Positions 35,192 to 46,757 of a stretch of DNA of 64,000 bases are shown one piece after another. The stretch is taken from the NCBI RefSeq assembly GCF_001956295.1, contig NZ_MRTD01000010.1, forward strand, positions 62,001 through 126,000. The letters run 5' to 3'. Origin of the DNA: Paenibacillus sp. FSL A5-0031 (lineage in GTDB: Bacteria > Bacillota > Bacilli > Paenibacillales > Paenibacillaceae). The translations under genes were made by a program, and so were the position numbers. The notes beneath the pieces are model-generated. The model saw nothing but the letters and a program-made list of their open reading frames with translations. It made no database searches and was not told where the DNA came from. Positions within the stretch are counted from its first letter, which is position 1. The number at the start of each line of letters is the position of its first letter.

Positions 35192-36418
35192 TTAAACCAT
35201 TTCTTTCCTATCCTTTGGCAGCATAAGCGCCAGCAAGCCCATCAGCGGTAACACGCTGCAAGCGACCATAACAAAGCTGAGTGAACGGGCATCCGCCAAA
35301 TATCCGAGAACAACCGCACCAAGACCACCCATTCCAAAAGCAAGACCCGTTATAAGCCCTGAAGCCGTCCCTACCTTGCTCGGCATTAGCTCCTGCGCAT
35401 ACACGACGCTGACCGAGAAGCCGGATTGCAAAACAAAACCAAGCACTACGATTACTGGATATACCCAGGCTAGAGGCAGATGCGGCAGAATCAGAGCAAA
35501 TGGTGCTGCACCTAGAATGGAAATCAGCATCATTTTTTTGCGTCCGATCCGATCCGCCAATATACCGCCAAGAAAGGTGCCGGCAACACCGGCTGCCATA
35601 AATAGAAATAATGGAATCTGTGCTTGCTTAATCGTCAGATGATAGGCTTCCACCACATAAAACTGATAAAAGTTGCCGATCGCTGCCGCATACCAGGATC
35701 GTGCAAATACGATCACGAACAAGATAGCAAGTGCAAACGCAACAACCTTGGGTGCAAGAGCGGGCTTCGCGCTGCCTGCCGCTTTGCGCTGCATGTTGCC
35801 ATCATGTACAGCTAACTGCGTCTTATACCAAGGAACGACTTTCGTCAAAATAATAATGGCAGTAGCAGCAAGCAATGTCCCCCATATAGCGCCCTTCTGT
35901 CCAAACGGCAGGAAGATCAGCATCGTCATCAACGGACCGAGCATTTGACCAAAATTACCGCCAACCTGATAGATCGACTGGGAGAAAGCTCTGCGATTGC
36001 CTGCGGCCAAATGAACAACCCGAGAGCCCTCTGGATGGAACACGGCTGAGCCAAGCCCCACAAACACAACCGCGAGCAGCACCAAGTAGAAGTTCGGTGC
36101 GAAGGCTAAGCCAACCATCCCAAGCATGCTGGCACACATACCAACAAGAAGCATCCAAGGCGCAGGCCTCTTATCCGAGATCAAGCCCACAACAGGCTGC
36201 ATAACGGATGAAGTCATATTGAGCGTAAAAGCAATCCAGCCGATTTGTGCCAAGCTTAACCGCAGAGATTGCTCCAATACGGGAAACAGCGCGGATACAA
36301 CCGATTGCATCATATCATTCATGAGATGAACGGAGCTGATACAAATGAGAATCGAGTATACAGTAGCAGATTTTATCGCTTCTTTATTCAATGTTCTGGT
36401 GTCTTGCGGTGCAGACAT
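35192..36418 (-). CDS. MFS transporter, fosmidomycin-resistance (Fsr) type
   Basis: The 408-aa protein has 12 predicted helices and the Fsr-type signature near the N-terminus (SSVHLMNDMMQSVVSALFP, then QIGWIAFTLNMTSSVMQP and GLISDKRPAPWML). GSAVFHPEGSRVVH in helix 4 is also characteristic. Fsr proteins export fosmidomycin and related compounds by proton antiport. Overexpression is what gives resistance; the natural substrate is unknown. It ends at its own terminator and starts 42 bases after the lactonase gene stop, in the same direction. Confidence 0.87.
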   Translation of the reverse strand: MSAPQDTRTLNKEAIKSATVYSILICISSVHLMNDMMQSVVSALFPVLEQSLRLSLAQIGWIAFTLNMTSSVMQPVVGLISDKRPAPWMLLVGMCASMLGMVGLAFAPNFYLVLLAVVFVGLGSAVFHPEGSRVVHLAAGNRRAFSQSIYQVGGNFGQMLGPLMTMLIFLPFGQKGAIWGTLLAATAIIILTKVVPWYKTQLAVHDGNMQRKAAGSAKPALAPKVVAFALAILFVIVFARSWYAAAIGNFYQFYVVEAYHLTIKQAQIPLFLFMAAGVAGTFLGGILADRIGRKKMMLISILGAAPFALILPHLPLAWVYPVIVVLGFVLQSGFSVSVVYAQELMPSKVGTASGLITGLAFGMGGLGAVVLGYLADARSLSFVMVACSVLPLMGLLALMLPKDRKEMV

Positions 36419-36460
36419 GTTTAGCAGGACCTGCCTCTCTTATGGAAAAAACCTCGGAAG

Positions 36461-37558
36461 CTAAGCTATTGCAAACTTCATGCAAACAGGACTAGGCAGC
36501 TCAAGCTCCGAATCCAGCTTGGATAGCAGCCCGCTTTCCGCATCTACTGAAAATACAGTAATATTGCCAGTCTTCTGATGAGCAACGAGCAAATGATCGC
36601 CGCTTGGCGTAAGAACAAAATTTCGCGGCGACTCTCCGCCGCAATCGATATGCTGAATAAGCGAGAGCTGTCCATTTCCTTGATCCACTGCAAATACAGC
36701 AATACTATTATGACCACGGTTAGAACTGTACAAATAACGTCCCGAAACTCCTAAATGAATATCCGCTGAATCGTTATATCCATTGTAGTCCGCTGGCAAA
36801 GCTGATATCACCTGGTTTGCTGTTAATGCGCCCAGTTCCGCATCCACATCAAATTGTGTAATCGTCGAATCCAGCTCATTCATCACGTAGCCTGTTTTTA
36901 AATGAGGATGGAAAATCAAGTGACGTGGACCAGCACCGCGATGAACCTTGCTAATCCCATGAGGAATAAGCGAGCGCCGTTCCTCATCAAAGCGATAAAT
37001 AACGATCGCATCGATACCCAAATCAACTGCACATACATAAGAAGAACCAAACGGAATGATGCAATGGGCATGCGGTGCATCCTGCCTTGCTGCGTTTGGA
37101 CCGAGCTCACCGGCATTTTGCTGAACAGATGTTGCCTCCTCCAGCCCGCCATCAGCCTTAATCGGTAATAATGCAACGTTTCCACCTGTATAATTGGCAG
37201 CTAAGAGCACCTGCCCCGCTTTGTCGGTGCTGATGTAGCAAGGATGAGCGCCATATGTAAGCAGGCGGTTGCCTGTAGGCTTCAGCAAGCCCGTTGCTTT
37301 ATCAATCTCAAATGAAGCGACTGAACCGCCGCTGGCATCACCAGTTACTTCAGTTTCACTAGCTGCATATAAGCTGCCGCCACTTGGATTTAAAGTCAAA
37401 TAAGAAGCGTTTTCGAGCCCGCTAAGACGCTGCAATATCGTTAACTCACCTGTCGTGTCGTCGAACGTACATACATGAATCGTTGATTCCTCTGCTGTTC
37501 CATATGAACCGATATAAAGGATGCTGCTGGATGTCGATAATCCATTTTGATTGCTCAT
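36461..37558 (-). CDS. 6-phosphogluconolactonase-like seven-bladed propeller (YkgB type)
   Basis: The 365-aa cytoplasmic protein matches the lactonase/Pgl family. It has repeats of YIGSYG, SYLTLNPSGGSLYAASE, HPCYISTDKAGQVLLAANYTGG cut at turns, the active-site region DAPHAHCIIPFGSSYVCAVDLG (His and Asp), GAGPRHLIFHPHLKTGYVMNE and GESPRNFVLTPSGDHLLVAHQ. It would hydrolyse 6-phosphogluconolactone in the oxidative pentose phosphate pathway, or another sugar lactone. GAGAGG precedes ATG 37558. Its promoter region is shared with the divergent LytTR gene and includes a perfect cre. Confidence 0.85.
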   Translation of the reverse strand: MSNQNGLSTSSSILYIGSYGTAEESTIHVCTFDDTTGELTILQRLSGLENASYLTLNPSGGSLYAASETEVTGDASGGSVASFEIDKATGLLKPTGNRLLTYGAHPCYISTDKAGQVLLAANYTGGNVALLPIKADGGLEEATSVQQNAGELGPNAARQDAPHAHCIIPFGSSYVCAVDLGIDAIVIYRFDEERRSLIPHGISKVHRGAGPRHLIFHPHLKTGYVMNELDSTITQFDVDAELGALTANQVISALPADYNGYNDSADIHLGVSGRYLYSSNRGHNSIAVFAVDQGNGQLSLIQHIDCGGESPRNFVLTPSGDHLLVAHQKTGNITVFSVDAESGLLSKLDSELELPSPVCMKFAIA

Positions 37559-37646
37559 TTTATACCCTACCTCTCTGACTTTTTGGCTTTACAGTGACCA
37601 TAGCATAAGCGGCTTCATCAAACAATGTCTTTTTTTTATAAAAGAC

Positions 37647-37676
37647 TTCACAAATACTATTGTGACATGTTACAAT
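37647..37676 (+). promoter_or_regulatory. Promoter of the LytTR gene
   Basis: TTCACA (37647-37652) and TACAAT (37671-37676) are separated by 18 bases, about 50 bases before the LytTR start codon. The last base of the -10 hexamer is the first base of a cre. Confidence 0.6.
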
Positions 37677-37689
37677 GTAAGCGCTAACA
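37676..37689. promoter_or_regulatory. Perfect cre (CcpA operator)
   Basis: TGTAAGCGCTAACA matches TGWAANCGNTNWCA at every position. It overlaps the -10 region and start point of the LytTR gene promoter and lies 118 bases upstream of the lactonase start, so CcpA could repress the former directly and affect the latter. Confidence 0.85.
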
Positions 37690-37725
37690 AATTCAGCGAT
37701 TCACATTTCTAAAGGGGGAATTGAG

Positions 37726-38088
37726 ATGATGAATGTTGTAATGAGCGAACGGAATGTGTATGAAGATTTCGAGTTGGAGACAGACGTGCTCTATTTCAAG
37801 CTCGGTATGCAAGGACTCGTAAGCTTCCATGGCAGAAACTATAATATAAAGAGACGAATGACTGCCGAACAGATTAGCCAGTTGACTAACGAACGCAGCT
37901 TCTATCAAGTCAGCTCTAATTGCTACATCAATATCGGAAAAATCAAGACGATTGATGCCGGAACGATTTATTTTGACTCCGAAATAACAGACTCTAAGCA
38001 AGTAACCGTAAATCGCCGCAAGCAATTCGTCATCCAACAGCTGTTCTCACAGCGTGCTTCAAGCAAAGAATATCGGATAACAAAATAG
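37726..38088 (+). CDS. Stand-alone LytTR DNA-binding protein
   Basis: The 120-aa protein consists of a short N-terminal strand region and a LytTR domain (about 20-110): FYQVSSNCYINIGKIKTID, then GTIYFDSEITDSKQVTVNRR, then QFVIQQLF. LytTR domains bind paired direct repeats and usually sit behind a receiver domain; here there is none. The target is unknown. AAGGGGG precedes the ATG. A perfect cre sits on the promoter, so expression should fall on preferred sugars. Single-domain LytTR regulators are often coupled to membrane inhibitors, but none is adjacent. Confidence 0.8.
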   Translation: MMNVVMSERNVYEDFELETDVLYFKLGMQGLVSFHGRNYNIKRRMTAEQISQLTNERSFYQVSSNCYINIGKIKTIDAGTIYFDSEITDSKQVTVNRRKQFVIQQLFSQRASSKEYRITK

Positions 38089-38096
38089 TTGTACAT

Positions 38097-38139
38097 ACAA
38101 CCGCCCCATTTTCCGCTATTATCGGAATAGGGCGGTTGT
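38097..38139 (+). terminator. Intrinsic terminator of the LytTR gene
   Basis: A 10-bp outer stem (ACAACCGCCC with GGGCGGTTGT) with further pairing inside (CCG/CGG) starts 8 bases after the stop; the T run is interrupted (TTGTTTGTTG). Confidence 0.7.
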
Positions 38140-38232
38140 TTGTTGTCTACTGTCCTGCTATTCTAAAGTTGAATATTATAATATTTTTTGCACAAATGAA
38201 GTCAATTATTAATCACTTTTAGGAGGACTACC

Positions 38233-39231
38233 ATGTCTACGCAAGGACAAGCATTTGAGAAATTATTTCATGATGAGCAAGCTGTATGGCTGCAATGGGG
38301 CGCTTATGAAGCAGCTGTATTGCCAGCAGTTGGTGCAAATCTTATTGCGTTTCGCGATAAAGCAAACAACTATACCTTCCTTCGCGAACCATCCCTAGAG
38401 GAAATGGACAGCTTCAGAGAGAATCCGGGCATTCACGGCATCCCCGTTCTGTTCCCCCCAAACCGTTATGAAGATGGTACTTTTACATGGAACGGCAGAA
38501 CGTATAACTTTCCAGTTAACGAAGCAAAAACAGGCAACCATTTGCACGGGTTTTTCCATACAGCAGCTTGGAGTGTCGAGGATTTTGGCACAAACAAAAC
38601 GGAAAGCTACGTATCGCTCAAAATTTCAATCGATGAAAGCCACCCGATCTACACGTATTTGCCGCATCGCTTCACTATTAAGCTTCGTTATGCTTTAAAT
38701 GATACTGGTCTGCTGCAGCATGTATCGGTACATAATGAAGGAACGGACGCTATGCCTTGCTTGATCGCTTTCCATACAACGATCAATGCACCGTTCGCAT
38801 CAAATAGTACAGCAGATGATTACCGCTTCACGCTTACAACCGGTAAACGCTGGGAGCTTAACGAGCGGATGCTGCCAACAGGCAACTACCAAACGCTAGT
38901 TGCTGACGAGGAAGCCATGAAAACAACAGGCATCTCCCCATTCTGGGAGCCGATGGATAATCACTACACAACCGAGCCGCAAAACGGCCGCAACGCGATG
39001 GAGCTGACTGATACACGCAATGGCGTAACGCTAGTCTACGATATTGGAACAGCTTACAAGCAGTGGATGATTTGGAACAATAACGCTACGCCAGGCTTCT
39101 TCTGTCCGGAGCCGCAGCTGAATCTCGTCAATGCGCCAAATGTGAACTTGCCAGCTGAGCAAATCGGGCTTGTCTCACTTGAGCCAGGCGGCATTTGGGA
39201 AGAAACGAGCCGCTTGTACGTAAGAAAATAG
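38233..39231 (+). CDS. Aldose 1-epimerase family protein
   Basis: The 332-aa protein is a galactose-mutarotase-like supersandwich enzyme. It shows GIPVLFPPNRYEDGTFTWNG, the catalytic-region NHLHGFFHTAAW (His), IAFHTTINAPF, and a late Glu-bearing segment PGFFCPEPQLNLVNAPN. It interconverts alpha and beta anomers of an aldose in the cytoplasm. It is in the GalM superfamily but shorter in motif conservation than GalM, so the sugar is open. A consensus AGGAGG is 6 bases before the ATG. Monocistronic, ending at a strong terminator. Confidence 0.85.
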   Translation: MSTQGQAFEKLFHDEQAVWLQWGAYEAAVLPAVGANLIAFRDKANNYTFLREPSLEEMDSFRENPGIHGIPVLFPPNRYEDGTFTWNGRTYNFPVNEAKTGNHLHGFFHTAAWSVEDFGTNKTESYVSLKISIDESHPIYTYLPHRFTIKLRYALNDTGLLQHVSVHNEGTDAMPCLIAFHTTINAPFASNSTADDYRFTLTTGKRWELNERMLPTGNYQTLVADEEAMKTTGISPFWEPMDNHYTTEPQNGRNAMELTDTRNGVTLVYDIGTAYKQWMIWNNNATPGFFCPEPQLNLVNAPNVNLPAEQIGLVSLEPGGIWEETSRLYVRK

Positions 39232-39240
39232 GAACTGGTC

Positions 39241-39272
39241 AAAGGATAGCAGCAATTTCGCTGCTATCCTTT
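39241..39272 (+). terminator. Intrinsic terminator of the aldose epimerase gene
   Basis: A perfect stem with core GGATAGCAGC / GCTGCTATCC, a 6-base loop and TTTTTTT begins 10 bases past the stop. Confidence 0.9.
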
Positions 39273-39407
39273 TTTTATGTAGAAATAGATTTTTAACGAA
39301 GCCGAATCATTTTTTCCATCCAAATACAGGACAGGAGTGACTATTGTCGAGAAAGGCTGTAAAATGTAAGCATCAGCCCCTCTTATGTCGAAAACTGAAG
39401 GGAGAAT

Positions 39408-39902
39408 ATGATGCGGCAATCATTATGGAAAGCACTTGTCATTACAAGCTTCTTATCCTTTATTCTCATCATCATTCCACAATCAACTGTCCACGCAGGT
39501 TTAATTGATCGAATCAAAGACATTTACAATACACCTGAGAAAATAAGCGAGCTCCAGGAGCAGTATATTGAAGCTACAGAAGCGCTCGCTAAGCAGCAGC
39601 AGCAGCTTGAGGAATCCGCAAAGGCTGCGGCAGCGTATGCAATGAAGCAACAGGAGCTGCTTGAACAAAACAATCAGCTTATCGCGCAAAATGCCGAGCT
39701 GCAAGCCGAGATGGATCGCATGAAGCAGGACAAACAATCGTTTATCAGCAAGCTTATTAATACTGTCATTATAATCGCAGCTGTTTTTGTTGCTTATATC
39801 GTATCTCTGAGAGTTTGGCGTTATGTCGTATGGCGCAAGCAGCGCAGCACAAGCAGTAGAGACAGCAGAGGCAGCAAAGGCAGCAGAGGAATTAGCGGAT
39901 GA
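39408..39902 (+). CDS. Membrane-anchored coiled-coil protein, partner of AIM24 gene
   Basis: The 164-aa protein has an N-terminal hydrophobic signal/anchor (ALVITSFLSFILIIIP, cut possible at VHA), a heptad-rich coiled coil (about 50-115: ELQEQYIEATEALAKQQQQL, continuing with many Gln/Glu/Ala), a transmembrane helix (LINTVIIIAAVFVAYIVSLRVW) and a Ser/Arg/Gly-rich cytoplasmic tail made of SRDSRGSKGSRG repeats. Family not recognised. Its stop overlaps the start of the AIM24 gene (ATGA, 4 bases), so the two are translated together and probably act together at the membrane. Confidence 0.75.
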   Translation: MMRQSLWKALVITSFLSFILIIIPQSTVHAGLIDRIKDIYNTPEKISELQEQYIEATEALAKQQQQLEESAKAAAAYAMKQQELLEQNNQLIAQNAELQAEMDRMKQDKQSFISKLINTVIIIAAVFVAYIVSLRVWRYVVWRKQRSTSSRDSRGSKGSRGISG

Positions 39903-40588
39903 AAATAACCGTTCCTGCCCAAGTCGGCCATGTGCATCTCACCCTTGATACTGCGGACAAGCTTCATGTTCTGCATCCAAAATCAATCATCGCTTTCCAA
40001 GGTGATCCGCAAAATCGCGAGGATCGTTTCATGGATTTGGCAGGCATGTATCGCAAGAAACGCTGGATTCGCTCCCTTATTTCTGGACCGGCCGAATTCA
40101 TTGTCGGCTTGCCTGCAGGCTGCTCGCTCGAAACGCTGCACATCGATGAGAAAAGCGACTTGCTGTTTGATTTCAGGCATATTATCTTTTTCTCGGACGG
40201 CATGAAGCTAAAGTCTGTCGTGCAGAAGCTCAAAAACGCATGGATTACGAAGGAATTCGTGCGAATGCGATTTTCCGGGCCGGGCTTGCTCGGTATCATT
40301 ACCGCTGGTGATGTGAAATCCATTCAGCTCCATCCGGATCGTCCTTTGTATGTTGAGACTGGAGCACTCGTCGCTTATCCAGAGCATGCGTCCATCCAGT
40401 TGTCCGTTTACGGCAACAAGCTCGCAAGCCAGCATATGAATGTGCAGTGGGAAATTCGCGGCACCGGCCCAGTACTTATCCAAACAGGCTCCCGCGATGC
40501 CGAACTGGAGGAGCAGCTGCAAAACGGCGGCTTTATCAAAAGAATTCTTCGCGAAGTGCTGCCGTTTGGCGGCATCTATATCAAATAA
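39899..40588 (+). CDS. AIM24 family protein
   Basis: The 229-aa protein has the AIM24/TIGR00266-type beta-helical fold. Strands with Gly turns (FIVGLPAGCSLETLHIDEKS, RMRFSGPGLLGIITAGDVKS, PLYVETGALVAYPEHASIQL) match the family's repeated FSGPG and LYVETGALVAYP motifs. The yeast namesake is mitochondrial; bacterial members have no firm function, with proposals around membranes and stress. GAGGA lies 8 bases before ATG 39899. Four-base overlap with the coiled-coil membrane protein gene points to a functional pair, with this soluble member possibly recruited by the other's tail. Confidence 0.82.
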   Translation: MKITVPAQVGHVHLTLDTADKLHVLHPKSIIAFQGDPQNREDRFMDLAGMYRKKRWIRSLISGPAEFIVGLPAGCSLETLHIDEKSDLLFDFRHIIFFSDGMKLKSVVQKLKNAWITKEFVRMRFSGPGLLGIITAGDVKSIQLHPDRPLYVETGALVAYPEHASIQLSVYGNKLASQHMNVQWEIRGTGPVLIQTGSRDAELEEQLQNGGFIKRILREVLPFGGIYIK

Positions 40589-40591
40589 AAC

Positions 40592-40631
40592 AGAGGCCAG
40601 CCGACCGTCAGCAGACGGAAGACAAGCCTCT
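40592..40631. terminator. Bidirectional terminator
   Basis: Outer stem AGAGGC/GCCTCT and inner stem CCGTC/GACGG lie between the convergent AIM24 and lacZ genes; T-rich runs follow on both strands. Confidence 0.65.
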
Positions 40632-40638
40632 TTTTATT

Positions 40639-43854
<3,216 letters not shown>

Positions 43855-43898
43855 TTACGATTCAAACGGTGCTCGTGATTGGAAGCGTAAAGCAAAAA

Positions 43899-43933
43899 AA
43901 GGCTGACCGAGATAAAAACACCCGATCAGCCTT
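43899..43933 (-). terminator. Terminator of the ABC exporter gene
   Basis: An 11-bp stem (AAGGCTGACCG with CGATCAGCCTT, one mismatch) and 13-base loop, followed by TTTTTTGCTTT on the minus strand, lies 33 bases past the stop. Confidence 0.8.
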
Positions 43934-43965
43934 AACCGCCATATCTAGAAGCAGACCCGCCTCTT

Positions 43966-45771
43966 CTAGAGCTGCAGCTGCTTCAAATTATAAAACTCGC
44001 CTTTGCTTGCCATCAGCTCATCGAAGGTTCCGACCTCAACAATACGTCCATGCTTCATGACGACAATACGATCTGCATCACGAATCGTAGACAGGCGGTG
44101 AGCGACAATGAATGTCGTCCGGCCCTTAATCAGCTCCTGCATCGCCTTCTGAACATGAAATTCTGACTCATTATCCAGTGCGGAGGTGGCTTCATCCAAA
44201 ATAATAATTTTTGGCTCGCGTACAAGCGCACGTGCAATCGCAATCCGCTGACGCTGGCCGCCAGACAACTTGCCACCATGTTCGCCAACCATTGTATCAA
44301 GGCCATCCGGAAGCTGCCCGATAAACTCGGATAGGTTAGCCATCTCAACAACACGATTCACTTGCTCATCGGTAATATCTCGAAGGCCATACGTAATATT
44401 GTCTCGAATCGTACCTGAGAACAAAATATTCGTTTGCGGCACGACCGCCAAATGCTTGCGATAGCTGCGCAGATCGATATCTGCCAAATCAATGCCGTCC
44501 ATCATTACTTTCCCGCCCGTTGGCTGCAGGAAGCCGATAACTAGATTGAGCACTGTTGATTTGCCTGCGCCGGATGCGCCAACAAATGCAATACATTCGC
44601 CTGCTTCAACTTCGAGGGTAACATCCTCAAGCACATGATGTTCACTGCCCGGATATGAAAGCTCTACACCCTCGAAAGAAAATTCGCCTCGTACATCGGC
44701 AACTTTTCTTTTGCCGCTATTATTTTCAATATCGGTCGATACCAAAATCTCTTTAATGGAATGAATCGATTCAAGACCTTTGGCAATTTGCGGATAAATG
44801 TTAATGAGACCAGTAACGGAAGCCAAAATCATCGCAAAAAAGCCTTGGTACATAACGACGTCGCCAACCTGAATTTGCCCATTGTAAGCTAAGTATGCCG
44901 TAAAAATTAAGCAAAGCACCTGGAAAATTTGAAACGTCACCCAGTTTGTTGAGCCAAAATACGCCTCCACCAAATCCAGCCGATACCCTTTGCCTTGAAT
45001 GTTGCTCAGCGTCTTGTCAATACGCGCGATCTCAACCTTCTCCAGACCGTGTGCGCGCGTAATCGGAATCATCTCGACCATCTCTGACACGCGAGAGGAC
45101 ATGTGTTCTATTTCTTTACGGAATTCCTTGTTCGATTTACGGATTTTGCGCCTGAAAATCGTTACGATTGTTATAGACATTGGAATGGTCAGTATAAAAA
45201 ACAACGACACAATCCAGCTGCTGTTCAGCGTTATAATAAACGATACGATAATGTTAACGACAGCCGGCGCCAAAGCAATCATGAACTGCTTTGACATCAT
45301 CTCAACCGCTTCGACATCGCGCAGCACCTTCGATTGCAGCTTGCCGGCAGGCAGCTCCCTATGTTGATTAATGGACAACTGCTGCAGCTTGCGCACAAGC
45401 GCGCTGCGAAGTCCCGCTTCTACATATCTTACTGCACGGCTCAAAAAAGAAATGTAAGCGGCGTGGGTTGGTATGTTCTGCAGGATGACGATCAAAATAA
45501 TAACAAAGTTAATCCAAATGCCGCTTAGCGGATATTTTGCTGGATTCGTCGCAATGTTGATAATATTAGCTGTTACAATTGGCAGCACATAAATGGGCGC
45601 GCTTTTGATGAACAAAAATAATAATGAAATCAATAGATTGGCAAAGTTGCCTTTGTATAATGACAATAAAAACTTCAACGGGCTGGCATTTTCCTCTAGT
45701 GCCGCGTTTTCAAATGTGCTCGCTAGTCCCTTTGCAGCACCAAGCTGAGTTTTTACAACCCTCTCTGACAT
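43966..45771 (-). CDS. ABC transporter, fused permease and ATPase (exporter type)
   Basis: The 601-aa half-transporter has six hydrophobic helices (about 40-320) and a C-terminal ATPase: Walker A GASGAGKST, Q loop VVPQTNILF, signature LSGGQRQRIAIARAL, Walker B IIILDEATSALD and H loop VAHRLST. It works as a homodimer exporting a drug, lipid or peptide. No peptidase domain is present. In-frame ATGs lie upstream (45810), but MSERVV at 45771 follows a GGAG. It is separated from LacZ by a terminator, and no partner half-transporter is adjacent. Confidence 0.9.
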   Translation of the reverse strand: MSERVVKTQLGAAKGLASTFENAALEENASPLKFLLSLYKGNFANLLISLLFLFIKSAPIYVLPIVTANIINIATNPAKYPLSGIWINFVIILIVILQNIPTHAAYISFLSRAVRYVEAGLRSALVRKLQQLSINQHRELPAGKLQSKVLRDVEAVEMMSKQFMIALAPAVVNIIVSFIITLNSSWIVSLFFILTIPMSITIVTIFRRKIRKSNKEFRKEIEHMSSRVSEMVEMIPITRAHGLEKVEIARIDKTLSNIQGKGYRLDLVEAYFGSTNWVTFQIFQVLCLIFTAYLAYNGQIQVGDVVMYQGFFAMILASVTGLINIYPQIAKGLESIHSIKEILVSTDIENNSGKRKVADVRGEFSFEGVELSYPGSEHHVLEDVTLEVEAGECIAFVGASGAGKSTVLNLVIGFLQPTGGKVMMDGIDLADIDLRSYRKHLAVVPQTNILFSGTIRDNITYGLRDITDEQVNRVVEMANLSEFIGQLPDGLDTMVGEHGGKLSGGQRQRIAIARALVREPKIIILDEATSALDNESEFHVQKAMQELIKGRTTFIVAHRLSTIRDADRIVVMKHGRIVEVGTFDELMASKGEFYNLKQLQL

Positions 45772-45911
45772 TTCTCTCTCCATCCTTCTGCAGCTCTGCA
45801 TGCTGTCCAACCATTCTTAATTCGGCAAGCTACCGCATCATCTTACGCTCATTCCACCTTCCTGTAAATGTGCGATATTGCACTTCTTATATTCAATTTT
45901 GTTCATCGGCA

Positions 45912-46676
45912 CTAGTGGTGCTTGGCTTTATAATCCTTTGGAGTTTCTCCAACCATTTTCTTAAAAAGCTTGTTAAAGTAAACAGGATCACTATAACCGA
46001 CCAGCTGTGATATTTCGTAATTTTTCAAATTTGGATGATCGCTCAAAAATTGCTTTGCCTTCTCTATCCGAATATCGATCAAATAGTCTGTCAGCGTCAT
46101 GCCCGTCTCCTGCTTAAATAAACGGCTCAAATAATTGGCGCTCATGCCGACGGTGTCAGCGATACGCTCCATTTCGAAGTTTTTGCCGTATTCTTGCTCC
46201 AAAATCGTTTTCATTTGCTCAATAACATGATGCTCTTTTTCCTTCGAGATCGTCTCTTGAGCTGGAGCAGATACCGCTGATTCCGATGTTTGCCCGTTTT
46301 CACTGCGCTCCTGCTCAATCTTAACCAGTATGTCGTACAAGTTCGCCTTGTCCACCGGCTTGAGCAAATAATCCCGGACGCCCGAGCGAAGAGCCTTGCG
46401 CGCATATTCAAATTCACTAAATCCACTGAGCACAATCGTATCAATCGACTTATCGCGCAAGTGCTCAATAAGACGCAAACCGTCCATCATCGGCATCTTT
46501 ATATCGGTAATCAGCACATCCAGCTCGCCTTCACTAAGCTTCGAAATTTGCGCCCAAGCGTCCATTCCGTTGCTGTAGGAGCCGATAACTTTGATGTCCA
46601 AATCCATTTTCGTTAATATTTTTTCTAGACCCAGCCTTATGAATTCTTCATCATCCGCGATCATAATGTTCAACAA
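45912..46676 (-). CDS. AraC-type response regulator (YesN family)
   Basis: The 254-aa protein has a receiver domain (1-120, acidic pocket ADDE, phosphoacceptor Asp58 in LITDIKMP, Lys in LLKPVDK) and a C-terminal AraC double HTH (about 155-252: ADTVGMSANYLSRLFKQETG and ISQLVGYSDPVYFNKLFKKM). Such regulators normally pair with a YesM-type kinase and activate the neighbouring sugar importer. No kinase gene is present here, which is odd. TTG 46676 is the start. The gene lies 81 bases after the last permease gene in the same direction, so it may be the last gene of the importer operon. Confidence 0.9.
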   Translation of the reverse strand: MLNIMIADDEEFIRLGLEKILTKMDLDIKVIGSYSNGMDAWAQISKLSEGELDVLITDIKMPMMDGLRLIEHLRDKSIDTIVLSGFSEFEYARKALRSGVRDYLLKPVDKANLYDILVKIEQERSENGQTSESAVSAPAQETISKEKEHHVIEQMKTILEQEYGKNFEMERIADTVGMSANYLSRLFKQETGMTLTDYLIDIRIEKAKQFLSDHPNLKNYEISQLVGYSDPVYFNKLFKKMVGETPKDYKAKHH

Positions 46677-46757
46677 TCCTGCTCGCTCCTCCCCGCGTGT
46701 TCCTCATCTAGTTTGTGCTAAAATCGGTACATCTGCAATGAAAAGAAAGCGGACGGT

